In this document: one piece after another, positions 9,796 through 17,853 of the stretch
Position numbering within the stretch: position 1 is the stretch's first letter
Layout: the number at the start of each line of letters is the position of its first letter
DNA from: Methanococcoides methylutens MM1
GTDB lineage: Archaea > Halobacteriota > Methanosarcinia > Methanosarcinales > Methanosarcinaceae
Direction of reading: 5' to 3'
DNA length: 64,000 nt
Assembly (NCBI RefSeq): GCF_000970325.1
Contig: NZ_CP009518.1
Coordinates: 1,488,001 to 1,552,000, forward strand
Notes under the pieces: generated by a model
Database searches by the model: none
What the model was told of the DNA's origin: nothing
What the model saw: the letters and a program-made list of their open reading frames with translations, nothing else
Program-made: the position numbers and the translations under genes

Positions 9796-10431
9796 TCAAT
9801 TCTTCCTGTCCTTAAATTCAGCACTGGAGTGCCGGCCGTCACAGAATGGTTTATTTCGGGATTTACCGCATCTGCAGAGAGCATAATGGTCCTGGGTTTC
9901 AGGTACTGAACCATCAGGGTCATCAAGTCTGACTCCGGTAACATTGTAAGGCCCATCCTTCAGGACAAAAATTTCCGGACCATGAGAATAATCCTTATGC
10001 AATTCCCCATTAACAGTATAACTCAACGCGCCAGAAGGACAGGTCCTGATGAGTCTTGCTATCTCTTCCGGGTCGGCAGCATCCGGATCTGCCCAGGGTT
10101 CTTCACCCTTTTTGAAAACAGAAGGTAGATTACGAACACAGTGCCCTACGTGAGAACACACATCCCTGTTACGATGAATGGTAATATGTTTTCCGACGTA
10201 AGAATCAACCCTGTCGGGAACACGGTCTTTTTCTTTTTCCCCGGAAAAATCGTTCTTTAAATGTGTCCCATCACAAAATGGCATATTTGATGACCCTCCA
10301 CATCTGCAAAGTGCTATAACAGGCTTTGTCTCGATGAAAACACCCTTTGAATTCCTGAGTGTTTTAAGGTCTTTCACAATATATGGTCCATTTTTTGATA
10401 CGTTTATTGAAGGGCTGGTTTCTTTCTCCAC
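9796..10431 (-). CDS. Double CDGSH iron-sulfur protein with central divergent ferredoxin domain
   Basis: Three modules in 211 residues. The first CDGSH motif is CRCGGSSNMPFCDGTH (about 42-57). A central Fer4_19-like domain with Cys-rich CSHVGHC and a terminal TCPSGAL follows (about 82-140). The second CDGSH motif is CRCGKSRNKPFCDGRH (about 187-202). CDGSH sites bind [2Fe-2S] through three Cys and one His. The middle domain resembles divergent 4Fe-4S/3Fe-4S ferredoxins. The role is probably electron transfer or cluster handling; the partner is unknown. It lies convergent to the ferredoxin gene, 73 nt apart. Confidence 0.85.
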   Translation of the reverse strand: MEKETSPSINVSKNGPYIVKDLKTLRNSKGVFIETKPVIALCRCGGSSNMPFCDGTHLKNDFSGEKEKDRVPDRVDSYVGKHITIHRNRDVCSHVGHCVRNLPSVFKKGEEPWADPDAADPEEIARLIRTCPSGALSYTVNGELHKDYSHGPEIFVLKDGPYNVTGVRLDDPDGSVPETQDHYALCRCGKSRNKPFCDGRHSSAEFKDRKN

Positions 10432-10533
10432 TCACACACCTCTGTAAAAAGAAATAATAATACATCACATTTCTATTTTTTGTAAGGAACAGCGTTTGTA
10501 AATAAATTCAAGTTAATTATTAACCTTCAGCAA

Positions 10534-11709
10534 TCACCCATTCAGAAAACCATCGAGCCTCTTCATACCTTCCTCAATGTTCTCGATATTGTTCGCATAC
10601 GAGAACCTGATATAACCTTCAGCACCATCCCCGAAATCAATTCCAGGAGTGACAGCCACACCTGCCTCGTTCAGTATCATGCGGCTCATCTCAAGCGAAT
10701 CGTTCCCGAACTCACTGGCATCAGCAAGCACATAGAAAGCGCCCATTGGTTCATAACCAACCCTGAAACCAATGTCCTTCAGCCTCTTCAGCATGTACTT
10801 CCTGCGTTCGTCATACGTCTCCACCATTCTGTCAACATGGTCCTGAGGACCACGAAGTGCAGCGATCCCGGCTTCCTGAACGAAGCTGTTGGCACAGATG
10901 AAGAAGTTCTGCTGGAGCTTTTGGAGCACTCGCATGCAGTCAAGAGGTGCGATCAGGTATCCGAGACGCCAGCCCGTCATGCAGTACTTCTTGGAGAAGC
11001 CGTTGAGGACAAAGGCATTGTCAGTATATTCCAGAATACTGTGGTCCTTTCCACCATAGATCAGTCCCTGGTAGATCTCATCTGAAATTATAGGGATATT
11101 ACCTTCCGATTCTGCTATTTCTGCGATTCCCTGCATTTCCTTTGATGATATCACATATCCCGTCGGGTTTGAGGGACTGTTGATGAGGATCGCACTGGTC
11201 TCAGGATCAAGGTTCTCAGACACAAGTCCGGGGGTCAGGCCAAAGCCGTTCTCTTCAGATGTGTATGCAAAGTTCGAATGGCAGCCAAGAGCACTTACAA
11301 AGTTCGGATAGCAGGCATAATGCGGGTTTGGCAGGAGACATTTATCTCCCTGGTCCAGTAGTGCCATAAAGGATAACATCAGTGCGGGACTTGTACCGGA
11401 TGTCACAAGCACCTGCTCGGGAACAAGGTCGAGACCGAACCGGTTGTTGTAATCGTCCACTATCGCGCTTCTAAGCTCAGGCAGACCCTGGCTGTGGGTA
11501 TAGCGGGTGTTGCAGGATGCAAGAGATTGGTTTGCTGCATCACAGATATGTGGTGCTGTTGGGAAGTCCGGTTCACCGATCTCAAGATGAACGATATCCC
11601 TTCCGGTAGCTTCCAGTTTCTGGGCGCTTTCAAGCACTTCCATGACATAGAAAGGAGGAATGTTCACAGACCTTTGGGATAATGATGAAGAGGTAGATAA
11701 ATGGCTCAT
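10534..11709 (-). CDS. PLP-dependent class I/II aminotransferase (aspartate/aromatic type)
   Basis: 391 residues, fold type I. NSPSNPTG lies near residue 171, the PLP Asp/Tyr pair in SDEIYQG near 205, the Schiff-base Lys in GFSKKYCMTGWRLGY near 235, and the carboxylate-binding Arg in GYIRFSYA near 368. This is the AspB/PatA-like group that handles aspartate, aromatic or branched 2-oxo acids; substrate cannot be read from sequence. The first 20 residues are Ser-rich and poorly conserved-looking, so a later start (for example the Met before EVLESAQ) is possible. Single gene. Confidence 0.88.
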   Translation of the reverse strand: MSHLSTSSSLSQRSVNIPPFYVMEVLESAQKLEATGRDIVHLEIGEPDFPTAPHICDAANQSLASCNTRYTHSQGLPELRSAIVDDYNNRFGLDLVPEQVLVTSGTSPALMLSFMALLDQGDKCLLPNPHYACYPNFVSALGCHSNFAYTSEENGFGLTPGLVSENLDPETSAILINSPSNPTGYVISSKEMQGIAEIAESEGNIPIISDEIYQGLIYGGKDHSILEYTDNAFVLNGFSKKYCMTGWRLGYLIAPLDCMRVLQKLQQNFFICANSFVQEAGIAALRGPQDHVDRMVETYDERRKYMLKRLKDIGFRVGYEPMGAFYVLADASEFGNDSLEMSRMILNEAGVAVTPGIDFGDGAEGYIRFSYANNIENIEEGMKRLDGFLNG

Positions 11710-11888
11710 TCTAATTGGCTCCTGATCCTGAGTTCTTACGTTTTTAGTTGATATGTTCCTGAGTTTTATTTAAGGCTAACTTATTGCACATTCGATCGAT
11801 AGAGAAATTCAGGATCGAGGACTTCCAGTCCATCATATAAAACTAAAAATGAAAATACAGTCATACCTGCCTGCAATGGAATATCCGA

Positions 11889-13118
11889 TCAGTCATCCCC
11901 TTTCACTGGTCCATTGCAATATTCCTTTTCATCGGCAATACAGGCTTCATATAACTGCTCACGAAGATCAGGCATGGCTGAGAGGGCACGGGTCCAGTCA
12001 GGCATGAGTACGTCTGAAGGATGCTCAAGGTAATCCTCACCTGCTCTTCTGATCACACGTGCGAACATGTCAACATAAAGCTCTTCCTCGTGTCTGTTAT
12101 AACATAGGCCATTGCAGAGGGCATCAGCATGATACCTTCGTATCAGGTCCTGTCCGAGACGTTTGTACTTTACATGGATGCCATGCAGGTACGATGGAGA
12201 TATCCTGTTATCCGTGGATTCTGTTGCTATCCTCATGAAGGTAGTGAAAATATCACCGACCATTTTGCAAAGGCCTTCTGATCTGTTGGAACCTACATCC
12301 TGATGCTTGTGGTCGTAATAACCAAGATCTGTCTGGCACACCTTTTTAGTTGTCGTGTTCCTGTAGACCTCTGCAAGAAGGCCAACTTCTAGTCCCCAGT
12401 CAGCAGGAATGCGTATGTTCATCGCAAGGTCACTTGTCATGGCAAATTCTCCTGCAAGGGTGTATCGGAAAGCAAGAAGGTAGCGAAGGATGTCCGCTTT
12501 GGAATCCATCTGGAGGGTGTCGAGCAGAGGACGGATGAAAAGCCTGAAAACACGACCATGCATGGTCTTATTTTCCATATTGATCCTGGCGTAATATCCT
12601 TTGTTGAAGAAGAAGTTGAGTTCGGGTTCAACAACAGGATAGAGGAGTTTGGCAGGGAAATCCTTTGAATAAGTTACAATATCAGCATCGTGGTAGGCGA
12701 TCGCATATGAGTCAATAGTTGCTATTCCAGTAGCGATCCAGACATCTTTTCCTTTACCTTTATAGGACGTCAGGTCAATGCCCATCTTTTTCATGGTGAA
12801 CAGGATATGCTGGATCCTGGGGCCATCGCACCACACGATCACATGAGGTACTTTAAGTTCACTGAAAAACTCCACCACATGAATGTACTGCTCTTTATTT
12901 TCAGCAGCAAGGGCAACGACAACCTGGTTAAGACATGTACACTCATTAAGATTCGAAATTATATTCTTAAGAGGAGGATTGTTAACTTCCTCGTACAGAA
13001 TAGGAATGACCAGTGTTGCAGGTCTGCGACCTTTAAGTTCGTTGATCCTCTTGATGAGCCTTTCTTTATCAATACTGAAATCATGAATTGTTGTAATGTA
13101 TTCCTGATAAAAATCCAT
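11889..13118 (-). CDS. gpgS: Glucosyl-3-phosphoglycerate synthase
   Basis: A GT-A fold glycosyltransferase of the GT81-like GpgS family, 409 residues. VIPILYEEVNN starts the nucleotide-sugar domain near residue 37, and HDAD at 143-146 is the metal-binding DxD-type motif. It transfers glucose from an NDP-glucose to 3-phosphoglycerate, the first step to the compatible solute glucosylglycerate, known from Methanococcoides burtonii. The divergent neighbour at 13361 is the matching phosphatase, which supports the assignment. The 242-nt spacer (13119-13360) is AT-rich with TATATATAG near 13242 and likely holds both promoters. Confidence 0.88.
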   Translation of the reverse strand: MDFYQEYITTIHDFSIDKERLIKRINELKGRRPATLVIPILYEEVNNPPLKNIISNLNECTCLNQVVVALAAENKEQYIHVVEFFSELKVPHVIVWCDGPRIQHILFTMKKMGIDLTSYKGKGKDVWIATGIATIDSYAIAYHDADIVTYSKDFPAKLLYPVVEPELNFFFNKGYYARINMENKTMHGRVFRLFIRPLLDTLQMDSKADILRYLLAFRYTLAGEFAMTSDLAMNIRIPADWGLEVGLLAEVYRNTTTKKVCQTDLGYYDHKHQDVGSNRSEGLCKMVGDIFTTFMRIATESTDNRISPSYLHGIHVKYKRLGQDLIRRYHADALCNGLCYNRHEEELYVDMFARVIRRAGEDYLEHPSDVLMPDWTRALSAMPDLREQLYEACIADEKEYCNGPVKGDD

Positions 13119-13360
13119 CTAACTCCCCGATAGCGTTGATAGGTCTACAAAGTGCTCATAGCCCGGCAAACAGACAAAGAAATGCATGCCCCCAACTGTC
13201 GATGCATTACCCCATTCCCGTTGTATGATAAGTCTGAATACCTATATATAGAACATTCAATATAAACTTTTATACGAAAGGGAAATGTAAAACCGGCAGC
13301 GGCTCCCTAAAATTTTAACAGCAAGTCACATATTTTTTAAATGCCGGCGGGGGAATTATC

Positions 13361-14170
13361 TTGACATATGTCGTATTTACAGACCTTGACGGAACTCTGG
13401 TAGACCATGATAGTTATTCATACGAAGCGGCCAGACCTGCAATTGACCTATTGAAACAAAAGGGAATACCACTCATATTTTGCACCAGCAAAACACGGGC
13501 TGAGCTTGAAGTTTATGTTGAAGAGCTGGACTGCCGCCATCCCTTCATATCAGAGAACGGAGGAGGTATCTTTATTCCGGAAGGGTATTTTGATATTGAC
13601 ATCGATTTCGACCACAAGGTCGGGAACTACGATGTCATAGAGCTCGGGACCGGCTATTCCGCATTGAAGGATACACTCATGGATATCAGCAATGGATCCG
13701 GCATTGGGATCATCAATTTCGGGAATATGACCACTGAGGAGGTCAGCAAGGACACCGGGCTTGACATTCGCTCTGCAGAACTTGCTAAGATGCGAGACTA
13801 TGATGAAGCGTTCAGGATAATCGATGAGGATGAAAACAAGGCCTCGAAGATGAAAGAGAAGATCGGTGCTGCAGGGTATAACTACACGAGGGGAGGAAGA
13901 TACTGGCATATTATCGGGGACAACGACAAGGGCAAAGCTGTCAGGATCCTTACCGATATCTACAGGCAGCAGTTCACTGACATTACCACCATCGGTCTCG
14001 GTGACAGCCAGAACGACCTTCCAATGCTGGAATCTGTGGATATATCCGTCCTTGTGCAAAAACCTGGAGGCTCGCATGATCCTTCAATAACCAATACGAA
14101 GATAAAGCGGATAGAGGGGATCGGACCCATAGGCTGGAACAACGCGATCAATGAAATAATCGGCAGGTAA
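13361..14170 (+). CDS. gpgP: Glucosyl-3-phosphoglycerate phosphatase (HAD, MPGP family)
   Basis: A 269-residue haloacid-dehalogenase phosphatase. FTDLDGTLVD carries the nucleophile and acid Asp (residues 8 and 10), CTSKTR is motif II, and GLGDSQNDLPML near residue 207 holds the Mg-binding Asp pair. It belongs to the mannosyl/glucosyl-3-phosphoglycerate phosphatase group and would dephosphorylate the product of GpgS to glucosylglycerate. The start is TTG 13361, placed 6-7 nt after a strong CGGGGGA site. First gene of a likely three-gene unit with 14208 and 14744. Confidence 0.88.
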   Translation: MTYVVFTDLDGTLVDHDSYSYEAARPAIDLLKQKGIPLIFCTSKTRAELEVYVEELDCRHPFISENGGGIFIPEGYFDIDIDFDHKVGNYDVIELGTGYSALKDTLMDISNGSGIGIINFGNMTTEEVSKDTGLDIRSAELAKMRDYDEAFRIIDEDENKASKMKEKIGAAGYNYTRGGRYWHIIGDNDKGKAVRILTDIYRQQFTDITTIGLGDSQNDLPMLESVDISVLVQKPGGSHDPSITNTKIKRIEGIGPIGWNNAINEIIGR

Positions 14171-14207
14171 TGGCAAATCGATGGTAGTTAAGTAAGGGGG
14201 AAATGAA

Positions 14208-14738
14208 TTGATAAGAATTGAGAATCTTATTTCAAGAGCCTTTTTGATAGGCATTATCAAAATGGTGGACAAGAACGGAGCCCAGAACGCACTGGAATGG
14301 TTACGCGAGATCGGAGAAGAACTGGCTGAGATCGAAGGTCCGGGATTTGAAGGTGCCCGTGAAGATGAGGTCAACTATTTACCAGTATGCCCGTTCTCGA
14401 ATACGCTTCTTGACTTTATAAAGATGTACGGAGAGAGACCTTCACAGTTCATTGAACTCGTGAACCTTTCTAACAAGCAGATGATGGAAGCAGATGACGG
14501 ATGGGAATATCCTGCACTTACAACAGTCACAGGTATACTCCATCACAGCTACATAAGACGAAGAGGTGAACTGGCAGGTGTTGAACTCCTCAACGTCGGA
14601 TCCAGATGCCCCCGGACCAACAATGTAGTCTACAATGAGAAAGCCCTTGAAAAGGCAAATATGACAAAAGAAGAAGTTGACAAATTTCTCGAAAAAGCAT
14701 ATTACGTTTGCAAGATAAACCACCTTGAAAAGGAGTGA
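14208..14738 (+). CDS. Conserved-looking protein of unknown function in the glucosylglycerate locus
   Basis: 176 residues, TTG start at 14208 with a clear AAGGGGG site at 14194-14200. I do not recognise a family. The protein is soluble, with an acidic N-terminal half, a CPFSNTLLDFIKMYGERP segment near residue 66, and a single HHSYIRRR motif that might bind an anion. It ends with GTGA/TGA overlap against the next gene, so it is translationally coupled to the GH15-like hydrolase. A role in osmolyte metabolism is inferred from position only. Confidence 0.75.
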   Translation: MIRIENLISRAFLIGIIKMVDKNGAQNALEWLREIGEELAEIEGPGFEGAREDEVNYLPVCPFSNTLLDFIKMYGERPSQFIELVNLSNKQMMEADDGWEYPALTTVTGILHHSYIRRRGELAGVELLNVGSRCPRTNNVVYNEKALEKANMTKEEVDKFLEKAYYVCKINHLEKE

Positions 14739-14743
14739 ATTCT

Positions 14744-15967
14744 TTGAATCTGATCGAAGCTGAAAAACTATACGAAAACAGCGTGAAGATCCTGAAAAAC
14801 AACCAGCATGAAAAAGGAGGGTTCTATGCAAGTCCCCCGGGAACACGTTATCCTTTCATCTACCCCAGGGACCACTCGGTGGCAATACTTGGATGTATTG
14901 ATGCCGAAATGCTGGATGAGGCCCGAAAAGGGCTTGAGTTTGTATTGAATTCCCAGAAACCGCTGGGTGAATTTTCCCAGAGATATGATGTTGACGGAAA
15001 TGATGCCAGCTATAAGGATCTGCAGATCGACGGAAACGGACTGGTCCTCTATGCAATGGGAAAATACTTCGAAGCAACAGGAGGACTCTTCTTTGAATCT
15101 ATGGCAGACAGGGCCTTTGTGGAAAAGCACTGGGAAACGGTCAAAAAGGCAGTTGAGTTCATACTGATGAACAAGAACGAAGAGGTAGACCTAATCCATA
15201 CCGTGAACAGTATCCATGAGTATCCGGCATACGAACATGGATTTGAGATATATGCCAACTCCGCCTGCTGTGCAGGTATCCAGGCAGCAGTGAAGATGGG
15301 AGAAGCTCTCGAGGAAGATGTAGATACCTGGAAAGCAGAAGCTGAAAAGATCAGGGAGGCGATCCTTACCCGCATGTACAGCCCCCGCAGGCGCTCATTC
15401 ATCAAATGCATCCGTGTAAAAGAGAAAAGCAGCAACCCAATCGGATATGATGCCTTTGCCTCAAGCGTCATCGATGTTGATGTTGTGGAATACGCGCCTG
15501 CATACTTCGGGCTCATAGACCAGCACGACATCAAGAACCGCTATACTGTCAGAAGGATACATGACAAGCTCTGGGACAAGGAGATCGGCGGCCTGAATCG
15601 CTATCCTGAAATGTGGGACAGGAACAACGGAGGATATGGCCCATGGTGCCACTTCACTTGCCAGCTTGCAAACCACTATGTTGAGATAGATGACCAGGAC
15701 ATGGCAGAGATGTATCTGGGCTGGGTGGTTGACATGGCACACAACTACCAGTTACCTGAGCATATTTCGACCATCGAAAGGTTCGAGATTTGGCATGAGG
15801 ACTACACCAATGCAAAGATCCTCAGGGACAGCAAACTCACCATGATCGAGAACGTACGCAGCCATCCTAAATGGAACGATGGAATGGCATACGTAACAAT
15901 ACCCCTGATCTGGCCTCATGCTGAGTATATCAGGGCATACAAGAACTATGTCGAAAAATTCGGATAA
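14744..15967 (+). CDS. GH15-like glycoside hydrolase (glucoamylase family)
   Basis: About 407 residues with the alpha/alpha-toroid pattern of glucoamylase-like enzymes: YPRDHSVAILG near residue 46, QIDGNGLVLYAMG near 95 and a late TIPLIWPHAEYIRA. Two starts are possible: GTG 14735 overlapping the previous stop, or TTG 14744, eight nt after AAGGAG at 14730-14735. The latter has the better spacing. No signal peptide is seen, so it acts in the cytoplasm. Substrate is unknown. Its place beside gpgP suggests it hydrolyses glucosylglycerate or a related glucoside or short glucan, perhaps recycling the solute when salinity drops (inference). Confidence 0.78.
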   Translation: MNLIEAEKLYENSVKILKNNQHEKGGFYASPPGTRYPFIYPRDHSVAILGCIDAEMLDEARKGLEFVLNSQKPLGEFSQRYDVDGNDASYKDLQIDGNGLVLYAMGKYFEATGGLFFESMADRAFVEKHWETVKKAVEFILMNKNEEVDLIHTVNSIHEYPAYEHGFEIYANSACCAGIQAAVKMGEALEEDVDTWKAEAEKIREAILTRMYSPRRRSFIKCIRVKEKSSNPIGYDAFASSVIDVDVVEYAPAYFGLIDQHDIKNRYTVRRIHDKLWDKEIGGLNRYPEMWDRNNGGYGPWCHFTCQLANHYVEIDDQDMAEMYLGWVVDMAHNYQLPEHISTIERFEIWHEDYTNAKILRDSKLTMIENVRSHPKWNDGMAYVTIPLIWPHAEYIRAYKNYVEKFG

Positions 15968-16062
15968 GATAGAATCGGGAGAGTGATACTGAAGCCACTT
16001 CCTTCTTCTACTTCTTTTTCTTTTTTTATCGTTATATTTATCTTTATCTTTATTTGTTCGCC

Positions 16063-17799
16063 TTATTCATCTTCTATCGGGGACACAAGACTGAACTTCT
16101 CAACATCAAAAAGACCCATGTCCGTAAGCCTCAGGGATGGGATCACCGGGAGAGCTATGAAAGAGTGAGTTATGAAAGGTGCCGGGAGGTCACAGCCTAT
16201 ACTCTTTACTGCACTGTGCAGCTCATTCAGTTGTTTCTCAACCTCTTCAACCGGAAGAGTGCTCAGCAATCCTGCAAAAGGAAGTTCAAGTTTTCCTGCC
16301 ACCTTGCCATCGCTAACAACACATATGCCGCCATTCATCTCACGGATGGTGTTGGCACACAATGCCATGTCCGAATGGTTATCCCCGGTCACAACAACAT
16401 TGTGACTGTCATGACCTATGCTCTGGCCGATAGCACCGTTCTTTATGCCTATTCCCTTGATGAAGCCAAGACCTATGTTGCCACTTCTACCATGCCTTTC
16501 GATCACAGCAACACTCAGGATATCATTATCAAGGTCCGGAAGCAGCACTCCATTGCTGTCCGAATGAAGGATGGCACTTTCTTTTTCCGTAAGGATCAGA
16601 TCAGGCAGGACCTTTATCACTGAAACCCTGTGATCACTGTCAGGACCTGCTTTTAACTGCAGGTCTGATTCACTTACCTGTGAGAATTGTACCGTGTTAA
16701 AAACTGCATCAGGATATTCGTAGGAAGGAATGAAGCCATCAACCGGCTTTCCCGCTGCATAGACCGAATCTATGCTGAACGTTTCAAGGTCGTCAAGAAC
16801 GATCAGGTCAGCCTTCCTGCCGATGGAAATGGAACCAACCACATTGTCAAGATGGTAGTGCTTTGCAGTATTGATGCTGGCCATGCAGATAGCATCCATA
16901 GGAGAGAGTCCCATAGCTATGGCCCTTCTCACGATCACATCCATGTAACCTTTCATCAGATCAGATGGATGCTTATCATCGGTGACAAAGAAAACGTTTT
17001 CAAGGGAGATTCCTTCCTCAATAAGCCGTGGCAGGAATCGATCAAGAGATTTAGCTGCAGACCCTTCTCTTATCATAAGCTTCATTCCAAGACGCAGTTT
17101 CTCAAGCGCTTCTTCGTATTCAATGGATTCGTGGTCCGTGGAAATTCCGGCTGCCATATAGCCCCATAGCTGTTCACCGGAAATTGCAGGACAGTGGCCA
17201 TCGACCACAAGCCTGTCCCTGAGTGCAGCCCTTATCATGGACAGTTTGTTCTCATCTCCCCCCAATACACCGGGATAGTCCATCATCTCGCCAAGCCCAA
17301 CTACGTTCTCGTTGTCGATGAGGGAATCAATATCACCTGCACTGATGGCTGCACCAGCTGTTTCAAAGGCAGTTGCAGGAACGCAGGATGAGATCGCAAC
17401 AAAGGCATTCAATGGCAGTGATGCTGCTTCTTCAAGCACTAGTTCAATGCCTTTCCTGCCAAGGACATTGGCTATCTCATGGGGATCGATCACAACAGAT
17501 GTTGTACCGTGCTCAAGGGCAGGTACTGAAAACTGGCTCAGGGTAACCATACTGGATTCAAAATGAACATGACCATCGATGAGACCCGGAGAAATATAGC
17601 GGCCACCTACATCGATGACCCTGGTGTCATCTCCCTTCAGGCAGGAAACGTCACCGATACCTACAATATAGCCATCCTTTACAGCAATGTCCCTGTCAAG
17701 AATCTCTTTCGTATTAACGTTAACAATACGACCGCCGGTAAAGATAGAATCTGCTTTTATCACACCTGTAGCTGCAAGTATCCTGTCCCTGATATCCAT
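16063..17799 (-). CDS. ade: Adenine deaminase
   Basis: A 578-residue amidohydrolase that converts adenine to hypoxanthine in purine salvage. The metal-binding motif DGHVHFESSM is near residue 75, and the IDPHEIANV region near 105 and the DGHCPAISG and TDDKHPSDL motifs typical of microbial Ade follow. The C-terminal adenine deaminase domain is complete (VTGDNHSDM...GGICVV). The length fits the family. The convergent spacer to the GH15 gene is only 95 nt, T-rich on the plus strand (16000-16058). It lies 54 nt downstream of lhr on the same strand. Confidence 0.93.
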   Translation of the reverse strand: MDIRDRILAATGVIKADSIFTGGRIVNVNTKEILDRDIAVKDGYIVGIGDVSCLKGDDTRVIDVGGRYISPGLIDGHVHFESSMVTLSQFSVPALEHGTTSVVIDPHEIANVLGRKGIELVLEEAASLPLNAFVAISSCVPATAFETAGAAISAGDIDSLIDNENVVGLGEMMDYPGVLGGDENKLSMIRAALRDRLVVDGHCPAISGEQLWGYMAAGISTDHESIEYEEALEKLRLGMKLMIREGSAAKSLDRFLPRLIEEGISLENVFFVTDDKHPSDLMKGYMDVIVRRAIAMGLSPMDAICMASINTAKHYHLDNVVGSISIGRKADLIVLDDLETFSIDSVYAAGKPVDGFIPSYEYPDAVFNTVQFSQVSESDLQLKAGPDSDHRVSVIKVLPDLILTEKESAILHSDSNGVLLPDLDNDILSVAVIERHGRSGNIGLGFIKGIGIKNGAIGQSIGHDSHNVVVTGDNHSDMALCANTIREMNGGICVVSDGKVAGKLELPFAGLLSTLPVEEVEKQLNELHSAVKSIGCDLPAPFITHSFIALPVIPSLRLTDMGLFDVEKFSLVSPIEDE

Positions 17800-17853
17800 G
17801 ACAGGTTTTTTGGATTTACAAAGTATAAGGACGTTGCGCCATATTACTTATTC

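Noticed and set aside
13550-14077. Long antisense frame (175 codons) in gpgP, and similar antisense frames in carA, carB, argG, topA and thiC
   Set aside because: Each mirrors a well-supported gene whose motifs are clear; the antisense translations show no domain.
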